This document shows positions 34,026 to 43,151 of a DNA stretch of 64,000 bases, one piece after another. The stretch comes from Bradyrhizobium manausense (GTDB lineage Bacteria; Pseudomonadota; Alphaproteobacteria; Rhizobiales; Xanthobacteraceae). The notes beneath the pieces are model-generated. The model searched no databases. It saw only the letters and a list, made by a program, of their open reading frames with translations, and was not told where the DNA came from. A program made the position numbers and the translations under genes. The DNA is taken from positions 1,116,001 to 1,180,000 of the forward strand of contig NZ_JAFCLG010000001.1 of the NCBI RefSeq assembly GCF_018129685.1, given 5' to 3'. Numbering within the stretch: position 1 is the stretch's first letter; each line of letters starts with the position of its first letter.

Positions 34026-35801
34026 TTGGAGAAACAGTCTGACTTTTCAGGTACATCCATCGTGACATCCTTTGGACGCGTGATTTCGGTACGCGGATCG
34101 CTCGCCCGGGTCGGGCTTTTGGCTGCAAGCCAAATGCCGATCTCGGAAGTTCGGGCCACGGTCGGCCGCTTCGTCAGCATCCGCTGCGCCAGTTCGGTCA
34201 TTGTTGCAATGATCACCGAGGTATCCTGCGAGAACCTCTCGAGCACCGACAATCTGGTCGCGATCGCGTCGGTCGACCTGCTCGGCGAAATCCACAATGC
34301 CGCCGACAAGGCCAAATTCCAGCGCGGCGTCACCAATTATCCGACCATCGGCGATGCCGTCGACCTGATCACCAGCCAGGAGCTGCGCACGATCTATGCG
34401 CCGACCGGGTCGGACCAGATCAATGTCGGCTTCCTCCAGCAGGACCGCTCGGTCGTTGCCTATGTCGATATCGAGGAGATGCTGTCCAAGCATTTCGCGG
34501 TGCTGGGATCGACCGGCGTCGGCAAGTCGACCGGCGTGTCGCTGCTCCTGAACGAAATCCTCAAGGCGCGCCCGAATCTGCGCATCTTCCTGCTCGACGT
34601 GCACAACGAGTATGGCCGCTGCTTCGGTGACCGCGCGCTGGTGCTCAACCCGCGAAACCTGAAGCTGCCGTTCTGGCTGTTCAATTTCGAGGAAATCGTC
34701 GACGTGCTGTTCGGCGGCCGCGCCGGCGTGCCCGAAGAGCTCGACGTTCTTGCGGAAGTGATCCCGATCGCCAAGGGCATCTACACGCAGTACCAGAACA
34801 CTGACCGCCTCGGCCTGAAGCGCATCGACCCCAAGCAGATCGGCTTCACCGTCGACACGCCGGTGCCGTATCGCCTCGTCGATCTGGTCTCGCTGATCGA
34901 CGAGCGCATGGGCAAGCTGGAAAACCGCTCCTCGCGCATCATCTATCACAAGCTGATCTCGCGCATCGAAGCGGTGAAGAACGATCCGCGCTACGCCTTC
35001 ATGTTCGACAATGCCAATGTCGGCGGCGATACCATGGCCGAGGTGATCAGCCATCTGTTCCGCCTGCCCGCCAACGGCAAGCCGATGACGGTGATGCAGC
35101 TCGCCGGCTTCCCGGCAGAAGTCATCGATTCCGTCGTATCGGTGCTGTGCCGCATGGCCTTCGATTTCGGCCTGTGGAGCGACGGCGTCTCGCCGATGCT
35201 GTTCGTTTGCGAAGAGGCGCACCGTTACGCCTCCGCCGACCGCAATATCGGCTTCGGCCCGACCCGCAAGGCGGTGTCGCGCATCGCCAAGGAAGGCCGC
35301 AAATACGGTGTCTATCTCGGCCTGATCACGCAGCGCCCGGCCGAGCTCGACGCCACGATCATTTCCCAGTGCAACACGCTGTTCACCATGCGCCTTGCCA
35401 ACGACCGCGACCAGGCGCTGCTGCGCGCCGCGGTGTCGGATGCGGCCGCGAACTTGCTGTCTTTCGTGCCGTCGCTCGGCACCCGCGAGGTGCTGGCGTT
35501 CGGCGAAGGCGTCGCGCTGCCGACGCGCCTGCGCTTCAAGGAAGTGCCGCCGCATCAATTGCCGCGCGGCGAAGCCACCATTTCGAGCGTGCCGTCCGTC
35601 ACTGCCGGTCACGATTTGCATTTCGTCGGCGCCGTGCTCGAGCGCTGGCGTGGTGCGACCTCGCAGCGCGACGTGCCGAACGACCCGGTGTTCCAGGCGC
35701 CGCCCGCCAAGACGCTCGCGCCTGCCGAAACACCGATGCTGCAGCCCTCGATGGGCCTCGATCCCGACCGCTTCTCGCTCTTGAAGAAGCCGCTGCGGTA
35801 A
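34026..35801 (+). CDS. HerA-like hexameric ATPase (DUF87 family)
   Basis: 591 residues. An N-terminal barrel (HAS domain: GRVISVRGSLARVGLL and VDLLGEIHNAADKAKFQRGVTNYPTIGD) precedes the ATPase core with Walker A LGSTGVGKSTGVS, the DVHNEYG motif, Walker B MLFVCEEAHRYA and the arginine-finger-type IAKEGRKYGVYLGLITQRPAEL with sensor QCNTLF. These are the hallmarks of HerA/DUF87 DNA-translocating ATPases, archaeal members of which work with NurA nuclease in end resection. No nuclease gene is adjacent. The frame opens with TTG at 34026; GTG at 34062 is an alternative, and neither has a clear ribosome site. It is widespread in Rhizobiales; cellular role uncertain. Confidence 0.82.
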   Translation: MEKQSDFSGTSIVTSFGRVISVRGSLARVGLLAASQMPISEVRATVGRFVSIRCASSVIVAMITEVSCENLSSTDNLVAIASVDLLGEIHNAADKAKFQRGVTNYPTIGDAVDLITSQELRTIYAPTGSDQINVGFLQQDRSVVAYVDIEEMLSKHFAVLGSTGVGKSTGVSLLLNEILKARPNLRIFLLDVHNEYGRCFGDRALVLNPRNLKLPFWLFNFEEIVDVLFGGRAGVPEELDVLAEVIPIAKGIYTQYQNTDRLGLKRIDPKQIGFTVDTPVPYRLVDLVSLIDERMGKLENRSSRIIYHKLISRIEAVKNDPRYAFMFDNANVGGDTMAEVISHLFRLPANGKPMTVMQLAGFPAEVIDSVVSVLCRMAFDFGLWSDGVSPMLFVCEEAHRYASADRNIGFGPTRKAVSRIAKEGRKYGVYLGLITQRPAELDATIISQCNTLFTMRLANDRDQALLRAAVSDAAANLLSFVPSLGTREVLAFGEGVALPTRLRFKEVPPHQLPRGEATISSVPSVTAGHDLHFVGAVLERWRGATSQRDVPNDPVFQAPPAKTLAPAETPMLQPSMGLDPDRFSLLKKPLR

Positions 35802-35830
35802 GAGCAGACACCACTTCCGCAAATTCCGCT

Positions 35831-35933
35831 GTCATGCCCCGGCTTGACCGGTGCATCCAGTACGCAGCGCCTTCTCGGTTGAACCACGACGTCTCTGGAA
35901 TACTGGATCGCCCGGTCAGGGTCGGGCGATGAC
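35831..35933. repeat. Imperfect palindromic intergenic element
   Basis: GTCATGCCCCGGC at the left end and GGGCGATGAC-type sequence at the right end are roughly complementary, with inner complementary TCCAGTA and TACTGGA blocks. It follows the HerA-like gene and looks like one of the many chromosomal palindromes of this genus. Confidence 0.5.
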
Positions 35934-36004
35934 GGCGAGTATGCGGCACATTGAGCCTACCTCCCGCATCGACTATGATTTCCCGGCCCAAAAGTCGGAC
36001 ATCC

Positions 36005-36589
36005 ATGCCCATGACAAAGCCCGCGCCACGTTTTCCCGCACCCGCCATCGACAGCCTGCCCGACGACATCCGCACGCGCCTGCTCGCGGTGCAGGAAAAA
36101 AGCGGGTTCGTGCCGAACGTGTTCCTGACGCTGGCCTACCGGCCTGACGAGTTTCGCGCCTTCTTCGCCTATCACGACGCGTTGATGGAGAAGGACGGCG
36201 GTCTCTCCAAGGCCGAGCGCGAGATGATCGTGGTCACGACCTCGGCGGCCAACCAGTGCCAATATTGCGTGATCGCCCATGGTGCGATCCTGCGCATCCG
36301 CGCCAAGAACCCCGTGATCGCCGACCAGGTCGCGATCAATTACCGCAAGGCCGACATCACGCCGCGCGAGAAGGCGATGCTCGATTTCGCCATGAAGATC
36401 TCGGCCGACGCGCAGCGCATCGCCGAGGAAGATTTCGCCGCGCTTGGCCCCCACGGCTTCAGCGACGACGACATCTGGGATATCGCGTCGATCTCGGCCT
36501 TCTTCGCCCTGTCGAATCGCCTTGCGAATTTCACCGGCATGCGGCCGAACGACGAATTCTATCTGATGGGACGTTTGCCGAGGAAATGA
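36005..36589 (+). CDS. AhpD-like peroxidase-related protein (carboxymuconolactone decarboxylase fold)
   Basis: 194 residues from the ATG at 36005; an ATG at 36011 is equally possible. The active-site motif AANQCQYCVIAHGAILR has the CxxC plus histidine of AhpD-type alkylhydroperoxidases, preceded by LSKAEREMIVVTTSA and followed by ITPREKAMLDFAMKI. FSDDDIWDIASISAFFALSNRLANF is typical of the uncharacterised peroxidase-related branch. The protein would reduce hydroperoxides or act as a thiol-disulfide partner in the cytoplasm. It stands alone between the HerA-like gene and a convergent Crp/Fnr regulator gene. Confidence 0.82.
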   Translation: MPMTKPAPRFPAPAIDSLPDDIRTRLLAVQEKSGFVPNVFLTLAYRPDEFRAFFAYHDALMEKDGGLSKAEREMIVVTTSAANQCQYCVIAHGAILRIRAKNPVIADQVAINYRKADITPREKAMLDFAMKISADAQRIAEEDFAALGPHGFSDDDIWDIASISAFFALSNRLANFTGMRPNDEFYLMGRLPRK

Positions 36590-36625
36590 CCCGTTCGCAG
36601 ATTGTCGATCGGGACCATAGCCCGA

Positions 36626-37447
36626 TCACAGCGTCGGGGACTGGTGCAGGGAACGGCGGTCGAAATCCGCCAGCTGCAGAAATTTCGGCTCGTCCAGCAC
36701 GTTGACGCGTCCGCGATGCAGCTCGACGATGCCCTCCTCGCGAAGCTGCCTGATCACGCGATTGGCGTGCACGGCGGTAATGCCCAGCGCCTCGCCGATC
36801 TGCTCCTGGGTCAGCGGCATCTCGAAGCTGGCCCCCTCGACACGCCCGATGACCCGCAGGCGTTCGCGCAATTCGATCATGACATGGGCGAGCCGCGCGG
36901 GCGCGGGACGCAGGCCGACATTGACGATCCATTCGCGGAACATGGCAGCGTCGATCAGCGTATCGCGCCAGAACATCTCGGCGACGACAGGCCTGCGCCG
37001 ATGCAGCTTTCGCAGCGTGTCGTGGCTGATGAAGCCCAGCGTCGCCGGCGTCAGCGTCGACAGATCATGATCCATCACGGGCAGGAACAGGCTCATGAGG
37101 TCCGGGATCTCGCCGGGGATGTGCAGCGAAAGGATCTGCCGCTTGCCGCTCGCGATCGTCTTGGAGCGCGCGCAGAATCCCTCCACGATCAGGCAGCAGT
37201 CGGTCGCGCGCTCGCCGTCGCGCACCACCGCCGTTTCGGCGGAGAACTGCCGCACCGAGATCGGCAAGGCCTCGATTTCACTGATGTCCTCGTCCGCGAT
37301 CGCGGACGAGACGCGCAGGCGCTCGATGAGCGCCGCGCGGATGGCGTCGCTGGGCACTTGGTTGGGCTCCGGCCGTGGCGATGGAACTTGCGGCGCAGCA
37401 GCACCGTTGGGATCAAAACCCGCAATCGCCGCGCCCGGTTCCAACAA
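36626..37447 (-). CDS. Crp/Fnr family transcriptional regulator
   Basis: 273 residues if the TTG at 37447 is used; a GTG at 37357 would give a 243-residue protein closer to the family norm. The cyclic-nucleotide-binding-like domain (VRQFSAETAVVRDGERATDCCLIVEGF to GEIPDLMSLFLPVMDH) is followed by a long dimer helix and the Crp-type helix-turn-helix PLTQEQIGEALGITAVHANRVIRQLREEGIVEL. It lacks the N-terminal cysteine cluster of FNR/FixK-type oxygen sensors, so the signal is unknown. This type is very common in Bradyrhizobium and often controls stress genes. Confidence 0.82.
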   Translation of the reverse strand: MLEPGAAIAGFDPNGAAAPQVPSPRPEPNQVPSDAIRAALIERLRVSSAIADEDISEIEALPISVRQFSAETAVVRDGERATDCCLIVEGFCARSKTIASGKRQILSLHIPGEIPDLMSLFLPVMDHDLSTLTPATLGFISHDTLRKLHRRRPVVAEMFWRDTLIDAAMFREWIVNVGLRPAPARLAHVMIELRERLRVIGRVEGASFEMPLTQEQIGEALGITAVHANRVIRQLREEGIVELHRGRVNVLDEPKFLQLADFDRRSLHQSPTL

Positions 37448-37546
37448 AAGTTAAGGACGCGGCTTGCCGGCGCGTGATTGGCTCGGCGACCGAAAGGCCA
37501 AGTCAGCACCAATAATCCACCACCAACAAGCCACCACCAAAGAGCC

Positions 37547-37750
37547 ATGACCAAGAAGCGCAACCGTACGCGTCCGGCCCTGTCGCTCCAGGACCGCCTC
37601 AACAAATTCGCGCAGGATGCCCGCGCGGCCGCCAGGAACGCCCCGGACGGCGCCGAGCGTCAGGCGCTGTTGCAGAAGGTCCGCGACGGCGAGACCGCCG
37701 CGGAGATGGAGCGCCTGCTCTCCGCACGTGACAAGCACGAGCCGAAATAG
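37547..37750 (+). CDS. Small basic hypothetical protein
   Basis: 67 residues starting MTKKRNRTRPALSLQDRLNKF. The N-terminus is very basic; the rest (RLNKFAQDARAAARNAPDGAERQALLQKVRDGETAAEMERLLS) is a predicted amphipathic helix pair. No signal peptide. It resembles small conserved Rhizobiales proteins of unknown function. The frame extends to 37478, but the ATG at 37547 gives a cleaner start. Confidence 0.6.
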   Translation: MTKKRNRTRPALSLQDRLNKFAQDARAAARNAPDGAERQALLQKVRDGETAAEMERLLSARDKHEPK

Positions 37751-37768
37751 CCCGCACGCCCGAAACCG

Positions 37769-37912
37769 CTAGTGCTTGACCATCAGCGGAAGCGCAGGCG
37801 CGAAGCGCTCTTCAAATGTCAGGGTCCTGGCCTGGTGAACCGCGGCAAACGACGCCGAGATTCCTGCCGTGGCGACTGCGAGCAAGGCGATGATGAAAAC
37901 CAGACGGCGCAT
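37769..37912 (-). CDS. Small secreted or membrane-anchored peptide
   Basis: 47 residues: MRRLVFIIALLAVATAGISASFA is a signal peptide or membrane anchor, followed by a short tail ending PALPLMVKH. A strong GGAGG ribosome site lies 6 bases before the ATG at 37912, which supports translation. No family recognised. Confidence 0.55.
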   Translation of the reverse strand: MRRLVFIIALLAVATAGISASFAAVHQARTLTFEERFAPALPLMVKH

Positions 37913-38190
37913 TTCGGCCTCCTGTTTGAGCTCGACTACACAACATAAGTGGTCTGGCTCTGTTTCAGGACGGTTTCGTCGGCGCGGAAAATGATTGCGT
38001 TCAAGCGGCTGTGATGAGGTCCGGCTTATCGGGGCGCGTGCCGTCACCAACTAACAGATGTCGCAGCTGTCTTGCAGCTGGTGCCGCGAACGGTTCAGGG
38101 AATTTCACGTCCGCAAGCTCGATCGTGAATCGCAAGACAGCCGCAACAGGCAGGAGTTGCTTGAGTGCAGCGTCTTCGAGGACGACTCAA

Positions 38191-38346
38191 ATGAAAGTCA
38201 TCATCCAAAGGCTCAATGGCTTGTGGCACCTCATCATCGGATCGTACCAGATCCGAACGCCGTTCCTGGCGACACAGGACCGCGCGCTGGTCGTGACATA
38301 CGCCAGGCGTGCTTATCCTGGCGCCAAGATCTTCCAGCGTGACTGA
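38191..38346 (+). CDS. Small hypothetical protein
   Basis: 51 residues starting MKVIIQRLNGLWHLIIGSYQI and ending AYPGAKIFQRD. The alternation of hydrophobic and polar residues suggests a small beta-rich domain. I see no good ribosome site and do not recognise the family. The preceding interval 37913-38190 shows no other convincing gene. Low confidence. Confidence 0.35.
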   Translation: MKVIIQRLNGLWHLIIGSYQIRTPFLATQDRALVVTYARRAYPGAKIFQRD

Positions 38347-38362
38347 TGAGAGCGCCCGCCCC

Positions 38363-38989
38363 TCAATCGTCGTCCGCCGGGCCACACCAGCCGGGCAGAT
38401 AGACCGCATCCTTGCTCTTGGCCGCGGACAAGGCTTTTTCCATCGCCTTGTCGAAATTGGCATCGACCGCCTTGCGCGAGATTTTCCGGCGCAGGAAATC
38501 GGCCCACAGAAATTCGGAGAACGGCGTGGTGTCCTTGGCGAAGCCGCCCATGCGGCGGAGCTCGCCGGCGAGGCTGCGGAACGGATCGTCCTTGAGGTCG
38601 ACGACCGATTTCGGCAAATCGCGGAACGGGCGACGCTCACCCTTGCTGTCGTAGGGATAGACCCAGCGCTTGTTGTCCATCACGCCCCAGAACGCCTCGC
38701 GGTCGACCATGCGCAAGTCCCCGACGACAGTGACCAGCACCTCCTTGATGCCCTCGTCGTGCAGCGCGCGGCCGAGATGGTGATGGTCGATGACGTAGTA
38801 GCGCCCGTCAGGCCCGAACACGACGGGGATCATGTGAGTGCCGAGCAGATCGGCCTGCTTCTTCTTGTCGTGCTCGCGCCAGCGCTTGCGCTTCTGCTTG
38901 ACCTCGCGCATGCCGACCGTCATCTGCGTTGGCCGAAGCGACAGGATCGGCACCGGGTGTACTCTCGGCTCGCGCGCGTTGGGGGTCAT
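38363..38989 (-). CDS. ParB-like nuclease-domain protein (ParBc_2 type)
   Basis: 208 residues from the ATG at 38989. HPVPILSLRPTQMTVGMREVKQKRKRW, HMIPVVFGPDGRYYVIDHHHLGRALHDEGIKEVLVTVVGDL and the tail KDAVYLPGWCGPADDD match the putative ParB-like nuclease family PF08857; the IDHHHLGRAL segment corresponds to the ParB box GERRxRA region. It is not the chromosome-segregation ParB, and no parA lies beside it. Longer starts reach 39196 without better support. Function unknown. Confidence 0.75.
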   Translation of the reverse strand: MTPNAREPRVHPVPILSLRPTQMTVGMREVKQKRKRWREHDKKKQADLLGTHMIPVVFGPDGRYYVIDHHHLGRALHDEGIKEVLVTVVGDLRMVDREAFWGVMDNKRWVYPYDSKGERRPFRDLPKSVVDLKDDPFRSLAGELRRMGGFAKDTTPFSEFLWADFLRRKISRKAVDANFDKAMEKALSAAKSKDAVYLPGWCGPADDD

Positions 38990-39283
38990 GATCGAAGGGC
39001 CTCTCAGTTGGTTGCCACGGCTCATCCCGGGTTCCCGATTATGCCATGGGCCTCGTGGCGGCAACATGCGTTCGAAGCGGACGGCGCCCTTGTCCAAGCG
39101 AATGTTGCAGCGCAACCTGGACGTCCCTGACAGAGCGATCACAACCAGCTTCGAACATCGTTTGCGGCGACCATGAAAGATAATGCGAACGCGCAATGCA
39201 CGTGCGCGCAGAGAAGATTTTCTGCACCCCTAGTGTCGCCTTATGCTATCTAAAAATCGCTGCTTCGGAGTAATCCCCGCCCC

Positions 39284-39628
39284 ATGAAATCCCAGCGGCC
39301 CATAACCTCGGACGACGAGCACCGGGTGCTTCAGTTCAGGCCGCGCGTGACGACCTCTCCGGTGGTTCATCGGGGCAGCGGCGTCGTGCAGAAGCTGCAT
39401 GCGGCGGCGCCGGAGCCACTCGACCTGTCGCGTTACGAACAGCCGCGCGAGGAGCCGGACGACTTCCGCCATCGCATGCTCGCCAATATCGCGGCGCTCG
39501 CCTTTACCATCGCCCTGACTGCGATCGGGATCTGGCTCGCCGTCAACATCGCCGATTTGCGGCGGACCCAGGATTGCGTGCTGATGGGCCGCCGGGACTG
39601 CGTCAAGATCACGACCCCGCACATCTAG
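39284..39628 (+). CDS. Hypothetical single-pass membrane protein
   Basis: 114 residues. The first ~65 are polar and probably cytoplasmic (MKSQRPITSDDEHRVLQFRP), then ANIAALAFTIALTAIGIWLAV forms one membrane helix near residues 67-87, and the short tail RRTQDCVLMGRRDCVKI has two cysteines that could form a disulfide in the periplasm. The family is common in Bradyrhizobiaceae but uncharacterised. Monocistronic. Confidence 0.65.
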   Translation: MKSQRPITSDDEHRVLQFRPRVTTSPVVHRGSGVVQKLHAAAPEPLDLSRYEQPREEPDDFRHRMLANIAALAFTIALTAIGIWLAVNIADLRRTQDCVLMGRRDCVKITTPHI

Positions 39629-39877
39629 CTAGACGCGCCCTGCCCAAGACGTCTTGCCGGCGGAACGCGATGTCAGGCAGAATCCCGCCCCGGGGGCGGC
39701 ATCCCCAGCCTTCTCCTCACCCTGTCCGGCTCCATTGAACTCAGGGCGTCGCTCCGATATACGGGCTCTCGACCCGTCCAGAGGGGGGTTTGAGGGCGTC
39801 ATCAGGGGCGCGATGCCCACCCACCGTGCCACTCTGGGATATCTGACAAATACCCGCAATATATCAAAGGCTTAGTG

Positions 39878-40165
39878 ATGTCCTCCACATTCGATCAGGT
39901 CGCTACGATCATCGCTGAAACCTGCGACATCCCGCGCGACACGATCACGCCGGATAGCCATGCCATCGATGACCTCGGCATCGACAGCCTCGATTTCCTG
40001 GACATCGCGTTCGCGATCGACAAGCAGTTCGGTATCAAGCTGCCGCTGGAAAAGTGGACCCAGGAAGTCAATGACGGCAAGGCGACCACCGAGCAGTATT
40101 TCGTGCTGAAGAACCTGTGTGCGCGCATCGACGAGCTGGTTGCCGCCAAGGGCGCGAGCGCCTGA
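39878..40165 (+). CDS. acpXL: Very-long-chain acyl carrier protein AcpXL
   Basis: 95 residues. The phosphopantetheine site is [18 protein letters not shown], with the serine of DSLD modified; the body is longer than housekeeping AcpP and has the AcpXL-type [23 protein letters not shown] insert. AcpXL carries the growing very-long-chain hydroxy fatty acid (about C28) that is later put on lipid A. ATG at 39878 follows GTG directly, so the start is uncertain by one codon. It is the first gene of the acpXL-fabZ-fabF-fabF-lpxXL operon; its promoter should lie in the 249-bp gap upstream. Confidence 0.93.
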   Translation: MSSTFDQVATIIAETCDIPRDTITPDSHAIDDLGIDSLDFLDIAFAIDKQFGIKLPLEKWTQEVNDGKATTEQYFVLKNLCARIDELVAAKGASA

Positions 40166-40175
40166 TCGGGCGACC

Positions 40176-40646
40176 ATGCAACTCGAATACTTCCAAATGA
40201 TCGATCGCATCGTCGACCTCAAGGTCGACGAGAAGACGATCGTCGTCGAGGCCCATGTGCCCAAGGAGAGCCCTGTCTTCGAGGGGCATTTCCCGGGTTA
40301 TCCCCTGATGCCCGGCGTGCTGCTGATCGAATCCATGGCACAGGCCTCGGGCTTTCTCCTGCTTGGCGTCCTCAAGTTCGAGCGCATGCCGATTCTTGCT
40401 GCCGTGAAGGAAGCCAAGGTGCGCGGCTCGGTGTTTCCCGGCGACCTCATGACGCTCGAGGCGAGCATCGCCCATGAAGGCTCGGGCTATGCGATGACCG
40501 AGGCGAAGATTCGGGTTGGCGGCAAGCTGCGTGCGAATTCGGCCCTCACCTTCACGCTGATCCCCTTCCCCAATTCGGATATGCGCGGATACATGGACGC
40601 GGTCGCACAACGCGTCGGCTTTCCGCAACAGGCCGTCTCGCCATGA
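40176..40646 (+). CDS. fabZ: FabZ-like 3-hydroxyacyl-ACP dehydratase of the VLCFA cluster
   Basis: 156 residues with the hot-dog fold. VFEGHFPGYPLMPGVLLIESMAQASGFLLL is the FabZ/FabA active-site helix, with the catalytic histidine in GHFPGYP and the acidic residue in ESMAQ. It dehydrates 3-hydroxyacyl-AcpXL during chain elongation. The ATG at 40176 lies 10 bp after acpXL. Its stop overlaps the next start by 4 bases. Confidence 0.88.
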   Translation: MQLEYFQMIDRIVDLKVDEKTIVVEAHVPKESPVFEGHFPGYPLMPGVLLIESMAQASGFLLLGVLKFERMPILAAVKEAKVRGSVFPGDLMTLEASIAHEGSGYAMTEAKIRVGGKLRANSALTFTLIPFPNSDMRGYMDAVAQRVGFPQQAVSP

Positions 40647-41845
40647 CTGACACTGCTTCGAAGCCCGGCCAGACGGAAGTCTGGATCACCGGCATTGGTC
40701 TTGCCACCTCGCTCGGCGAAGGGCTCGACGCCAACTGGGCCGCGCTCCAGGAAAAGCGCATCAATGTCGACGAGAAGGGCTTTGCGCCCTTCATCGTGCA
40801 CCCGCTGCTGCCTGTGACCTTCGACAGCCAGATCCCCAAGAAGGGCGACCAGCGCCAGATGGAAGCCTGGCAGCGCATCGGCGTCTATGCCGCGGGCCTC
40901 GCGCTCGACTCGGCCGGCATCAAGGGCAACAAGGACATCCTGTCGAAGATCGACATGGTGGTCGCCGCCGGCGGTGGCGAGCGCGACCTCAACGTCGACA
41001 CGGGCGTGCTGAACGCCGAAGCCAAGGGCGCCAATGCGCCCGGCTTCCTCAACGAGCGGCTGATGAGCGACCTCAGGCCGACGTTGTTCTTGGCCCAGCT
41101 CTCCAATCTGCTCGCCGGCAACATTGCCATCGTCAACGGTCTCGGCGGCACCTCACGCACCTTCATGGGCGAAGAGGTTGCGGGCGCCGATGCGCTGCGC
41201 ATCGCGCTGTCGCGCATCGCCTCGGGCGAGAGCGACATTGCGCTGGTCGGCGGCTCGCATAATGGCGAGCGCAAGGACCTCCTGGTGCTCTACGAGTTCG
41301 GCGACTTCAATCTGAAGAACAAGTTCGTCCCCGTCTGGGCTCGCAAGGACCACGCCGGCTTCGCGCTCGGCTCGGCCGGCGCCTTCCTGGTGCTGGAATC
41401 CAGGGCTCATGCCGAGGCGCGCGGCGCCAAGCCGTACGCAAAGCTGTCGAGCGTCGTGACTGATCTGGCCCGCCGCAAGCAGGGCGGCGACATGGAAGCC
41501 ACGCTCGAGAAACTGTGGGACAAGCTGCCGAAGCGCGCCGGCAAGGGCGCGATCATTTCGGGCGCAACCGGTGCCGAGCCGGCGACGTCCGAGGAGCGCG
41601 ACTTCCTAAAGAAGCACGCGGACTTCCCGGTGCGCGCCACCGGTACGATGTTCGGCCACACCATGGAGACGCAGTTTCCGCTCGGAATTGCGCTCGCGGC
41701 GCTCTCGATCTCGCGTGGCGCGCTGTTTCCGCCGAACGATTCGACCGGAACCGAGATTGAAATGCAGGGTGCTCCCACCCAGATTGTCGTGGTGGGAGCC
41801 GGACATTGGCGCGGCGAAGGCATGGCGCTGGTCGAGGCCGTTTAG
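40643..41845 (+). CDS. Beta-ketoacyl-ACP synthase-like protein of the VLCFA cluster (FabF2XL type)
   Basis: 400 residues with a thiolase-fold ketosynthase frame: VWITGIGLATSLGEGLDANW at the N-terminus, NGLGGTSRTFMGEEVAGADALRIAL where FabF has its nucleophile, and ATGTMFGHTMETQFPLGIALAAL for one catalytic histidine region. At the expected nucleophile position I see GGTSRT and not the usual TACA/S-x-G, so the catalytic cysteine appears to be absent; this member may pair with the next one like a chain-length factor. The second ketosynthase gene follows by 20 bp. Confidence 0.82.
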   Translation: MTDTASKPGQTEVWITGIGLATSLGEGLDANWAALQEKRINVDEKGFAPFIVHPLLPVTFDSQIPKKGDQRQMEAWQRIGVYAAGLALDSAGIKGNKDILSKIDMVVAAGGGERDLNVDTGVLNAEAKGANAPGFLNERLMSDLRPTLFLAQLSNLLAGNIAIVNGLGGTSRTFMGEEVAGADALRIALSRIASGESDIALVGGSHNGERKDLLVLYEFGDFNLKNKFVPVWARKDHAGFALGSAGAFLVLESRAHAEARGAKPYAKLSSVVTDLARRKQGGDMEATLEKLWDKLPKRAGKGAIISGATGAEPATSEERDFLKKHADFPVRATGTMFGHTMETQFPLGIALAALSISRGALFPPNDSTGTEIEMQGAPTQIVVVGAGHWRGEGMALVEAV

Positions 41846-41865
41846 CGAGCTCTATCGGGGGACAC

Positions 41866-43143
41866 ATGACTGCACCACGCGACAAACTCGGACGTCCCGT
41901 CGTCGTCGTCACGGGCATGGGCATCATGACCTCGCTCGGCGCCGGCAAGGCCGACAATTGGTCGAAACTGGTCGCAGGTGAATCCGGCATCCGCACCATC
42001 ACGCGCTTTCCGGTCGACGGCCTGAAGACCACGATGGCCGGCACGGTCGATTTCGTCAGCGTCGATCCGTTTTCCTCCACTGGCCTGTCCGAGCGCATGG
42101 CTGAACTCGTCACCCAGGAAGCGCTGGAGCAGGCCGGCATCGGCGCCAAGGCCGATTTCCCGGGTCCGCTCTTTCTGGCGGTCGCGCCGGTCGAGGTCGA
42201 GTGGCCGCAGCGGCGCGAGCTTGGCCGCGCCGTCGGCGCCGAGGATTTCACTTACGACGATCTGCTGCGCATCTCCGGCGGCGGCAAGTACAGCGCATTT
42301 CATCACCGCTTCATGTTCGGCTCGGTCGCAGCCCACCTCGCCGAGACCTTTGGTACCAAGGGCTCGCCGATTTCGCTGTCGACGGCCTGCGCATCCGGCG
42401 CAACCTCGATCCAGCTCGGCGTCGAGGCGATCCGCCGCGGCGAGACGGACGCGGCGCTCTGCGTCGCCACCGACGGCACGGTGAATCCGGAAGCGCTGGT
42501 GCGCTTCTCGCTGCTGTCGGCGCTGTCGACCCAGAACGATCCGCCTCAGGCAGCCTCCCGCCCCTTCTCCAAGAACCGCGACGGCTTCGTCATGGCCGAA
42601 GGCGCCGGCGCCCTCGTGCTCGAAAGCTATGAGGCGGCCACCGCGCGCGGCGCAAAGATCCTGGGTGTGATCGCCGGCTGCGGCGAGCTCACCGACTCGT
42701 TCCATCGCACCCGCTCGTCTCCCGATGGCAAGCCGATCATCGGCTGCATGAACAAGACGCTGGCCGATGCCGGCATGACGCCGGACCAGATCGACCACAT
42801 CAACGCGCACGGCACTGCGACGCCCGAGAACGACAAGATGGAGTTCAACACGACCTCGGCCGTGTTCGGCGATCTCGCGCAGAAGATCCCGGTCACCTCG
42901 AACAAGTCGATGGTCGGCCACACCATCTCGGCCGCGGGCGCGGTCGAGGCGATCTTCTCCCTGCTCACGCTCGAGCATCAGCGCATTCCGCCGACCATCA
43001 ACTATGAGACACCGGATCCGACGATCCTGTTCAACGTGGTCGGCAACAAGGCGCGCGATGCGCGCGTCACGGCCGTGATGTCGAATTCGTTCGGCTTCGG
43101 CGGCCAGAACGCCTCGCTGATCCTGACCCGCGAACCGGCCTGA
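41866..43143 (+). CDS. fabF: Beta-ketoacyl-ACP synthase II of the VLCFA cluster (FabF1XL type)
   Basis: 425 residues. The full Cys-His-His triad is visible: ISLSTACASGATSIQLG (cysteine), INAHGTATPENDKMEF (first histidine) and NKSMVGHTISAAGAVEAIF (second histidine). It elongates acyl-AcpXL with malonyl units toward very-long-chain acids. ATG at 41866 follows GGGGGACAC. It partners the upstream ketosynthase-like protein, which seems to lack the cysteine. Confidence 0.9.
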   Translation: MTAPRDKLGRPVVVVTGMGIMTSLGAGKADNWSKLVAGESGIRTITRFPVDGLKTTMAGTVDFVSVDPFSSTGLSERMAELVTQEALEQAGIGAKADFPGPLFLAVAPVEVEWPQRRELGRAVGAEDFTYDDLLRISGGGKYSAFHHRFMFGSVAAHLAETFGTKGSPISLSTACASGATSIQLGVEAIRRGETDAALCVATDGTVNPEALVRFSLLSALSTQNDPPQAASRPFSKNRDGFVMAEGAGALVLESYEAATARGAKILGVIAGCGELTDSFHRTRSSPDGKPIIGCMNKTLADAGMTPDQIDHINAHGTATPENDKMEFNTTSAVFGDLAQKIPVTSNKSMVGHTISAAGAVEAIFSLLTLEHQRIPPTINYETPDPTILFNVVGNKARDARVTAVMSNSFGFGGQNASLILTREPA

Positions 43144-43151
43144 CCGGGCGC

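Noticed and set aside
34047-35822. 591-codon open frame on the minus strand
   Set aside because: Antisense to the HerA-like ATPase, whose Walker motifs are clear; the antisense protein has no domain and a skewed composition.
36626-37447. FNR/FixK-type oxygen sensor
   Set aside because: The Crp-type helix-turn-helix is present, but the N-terminal cysteine cluster needed for an oxygen-sensing iron-sulfur centre is not.
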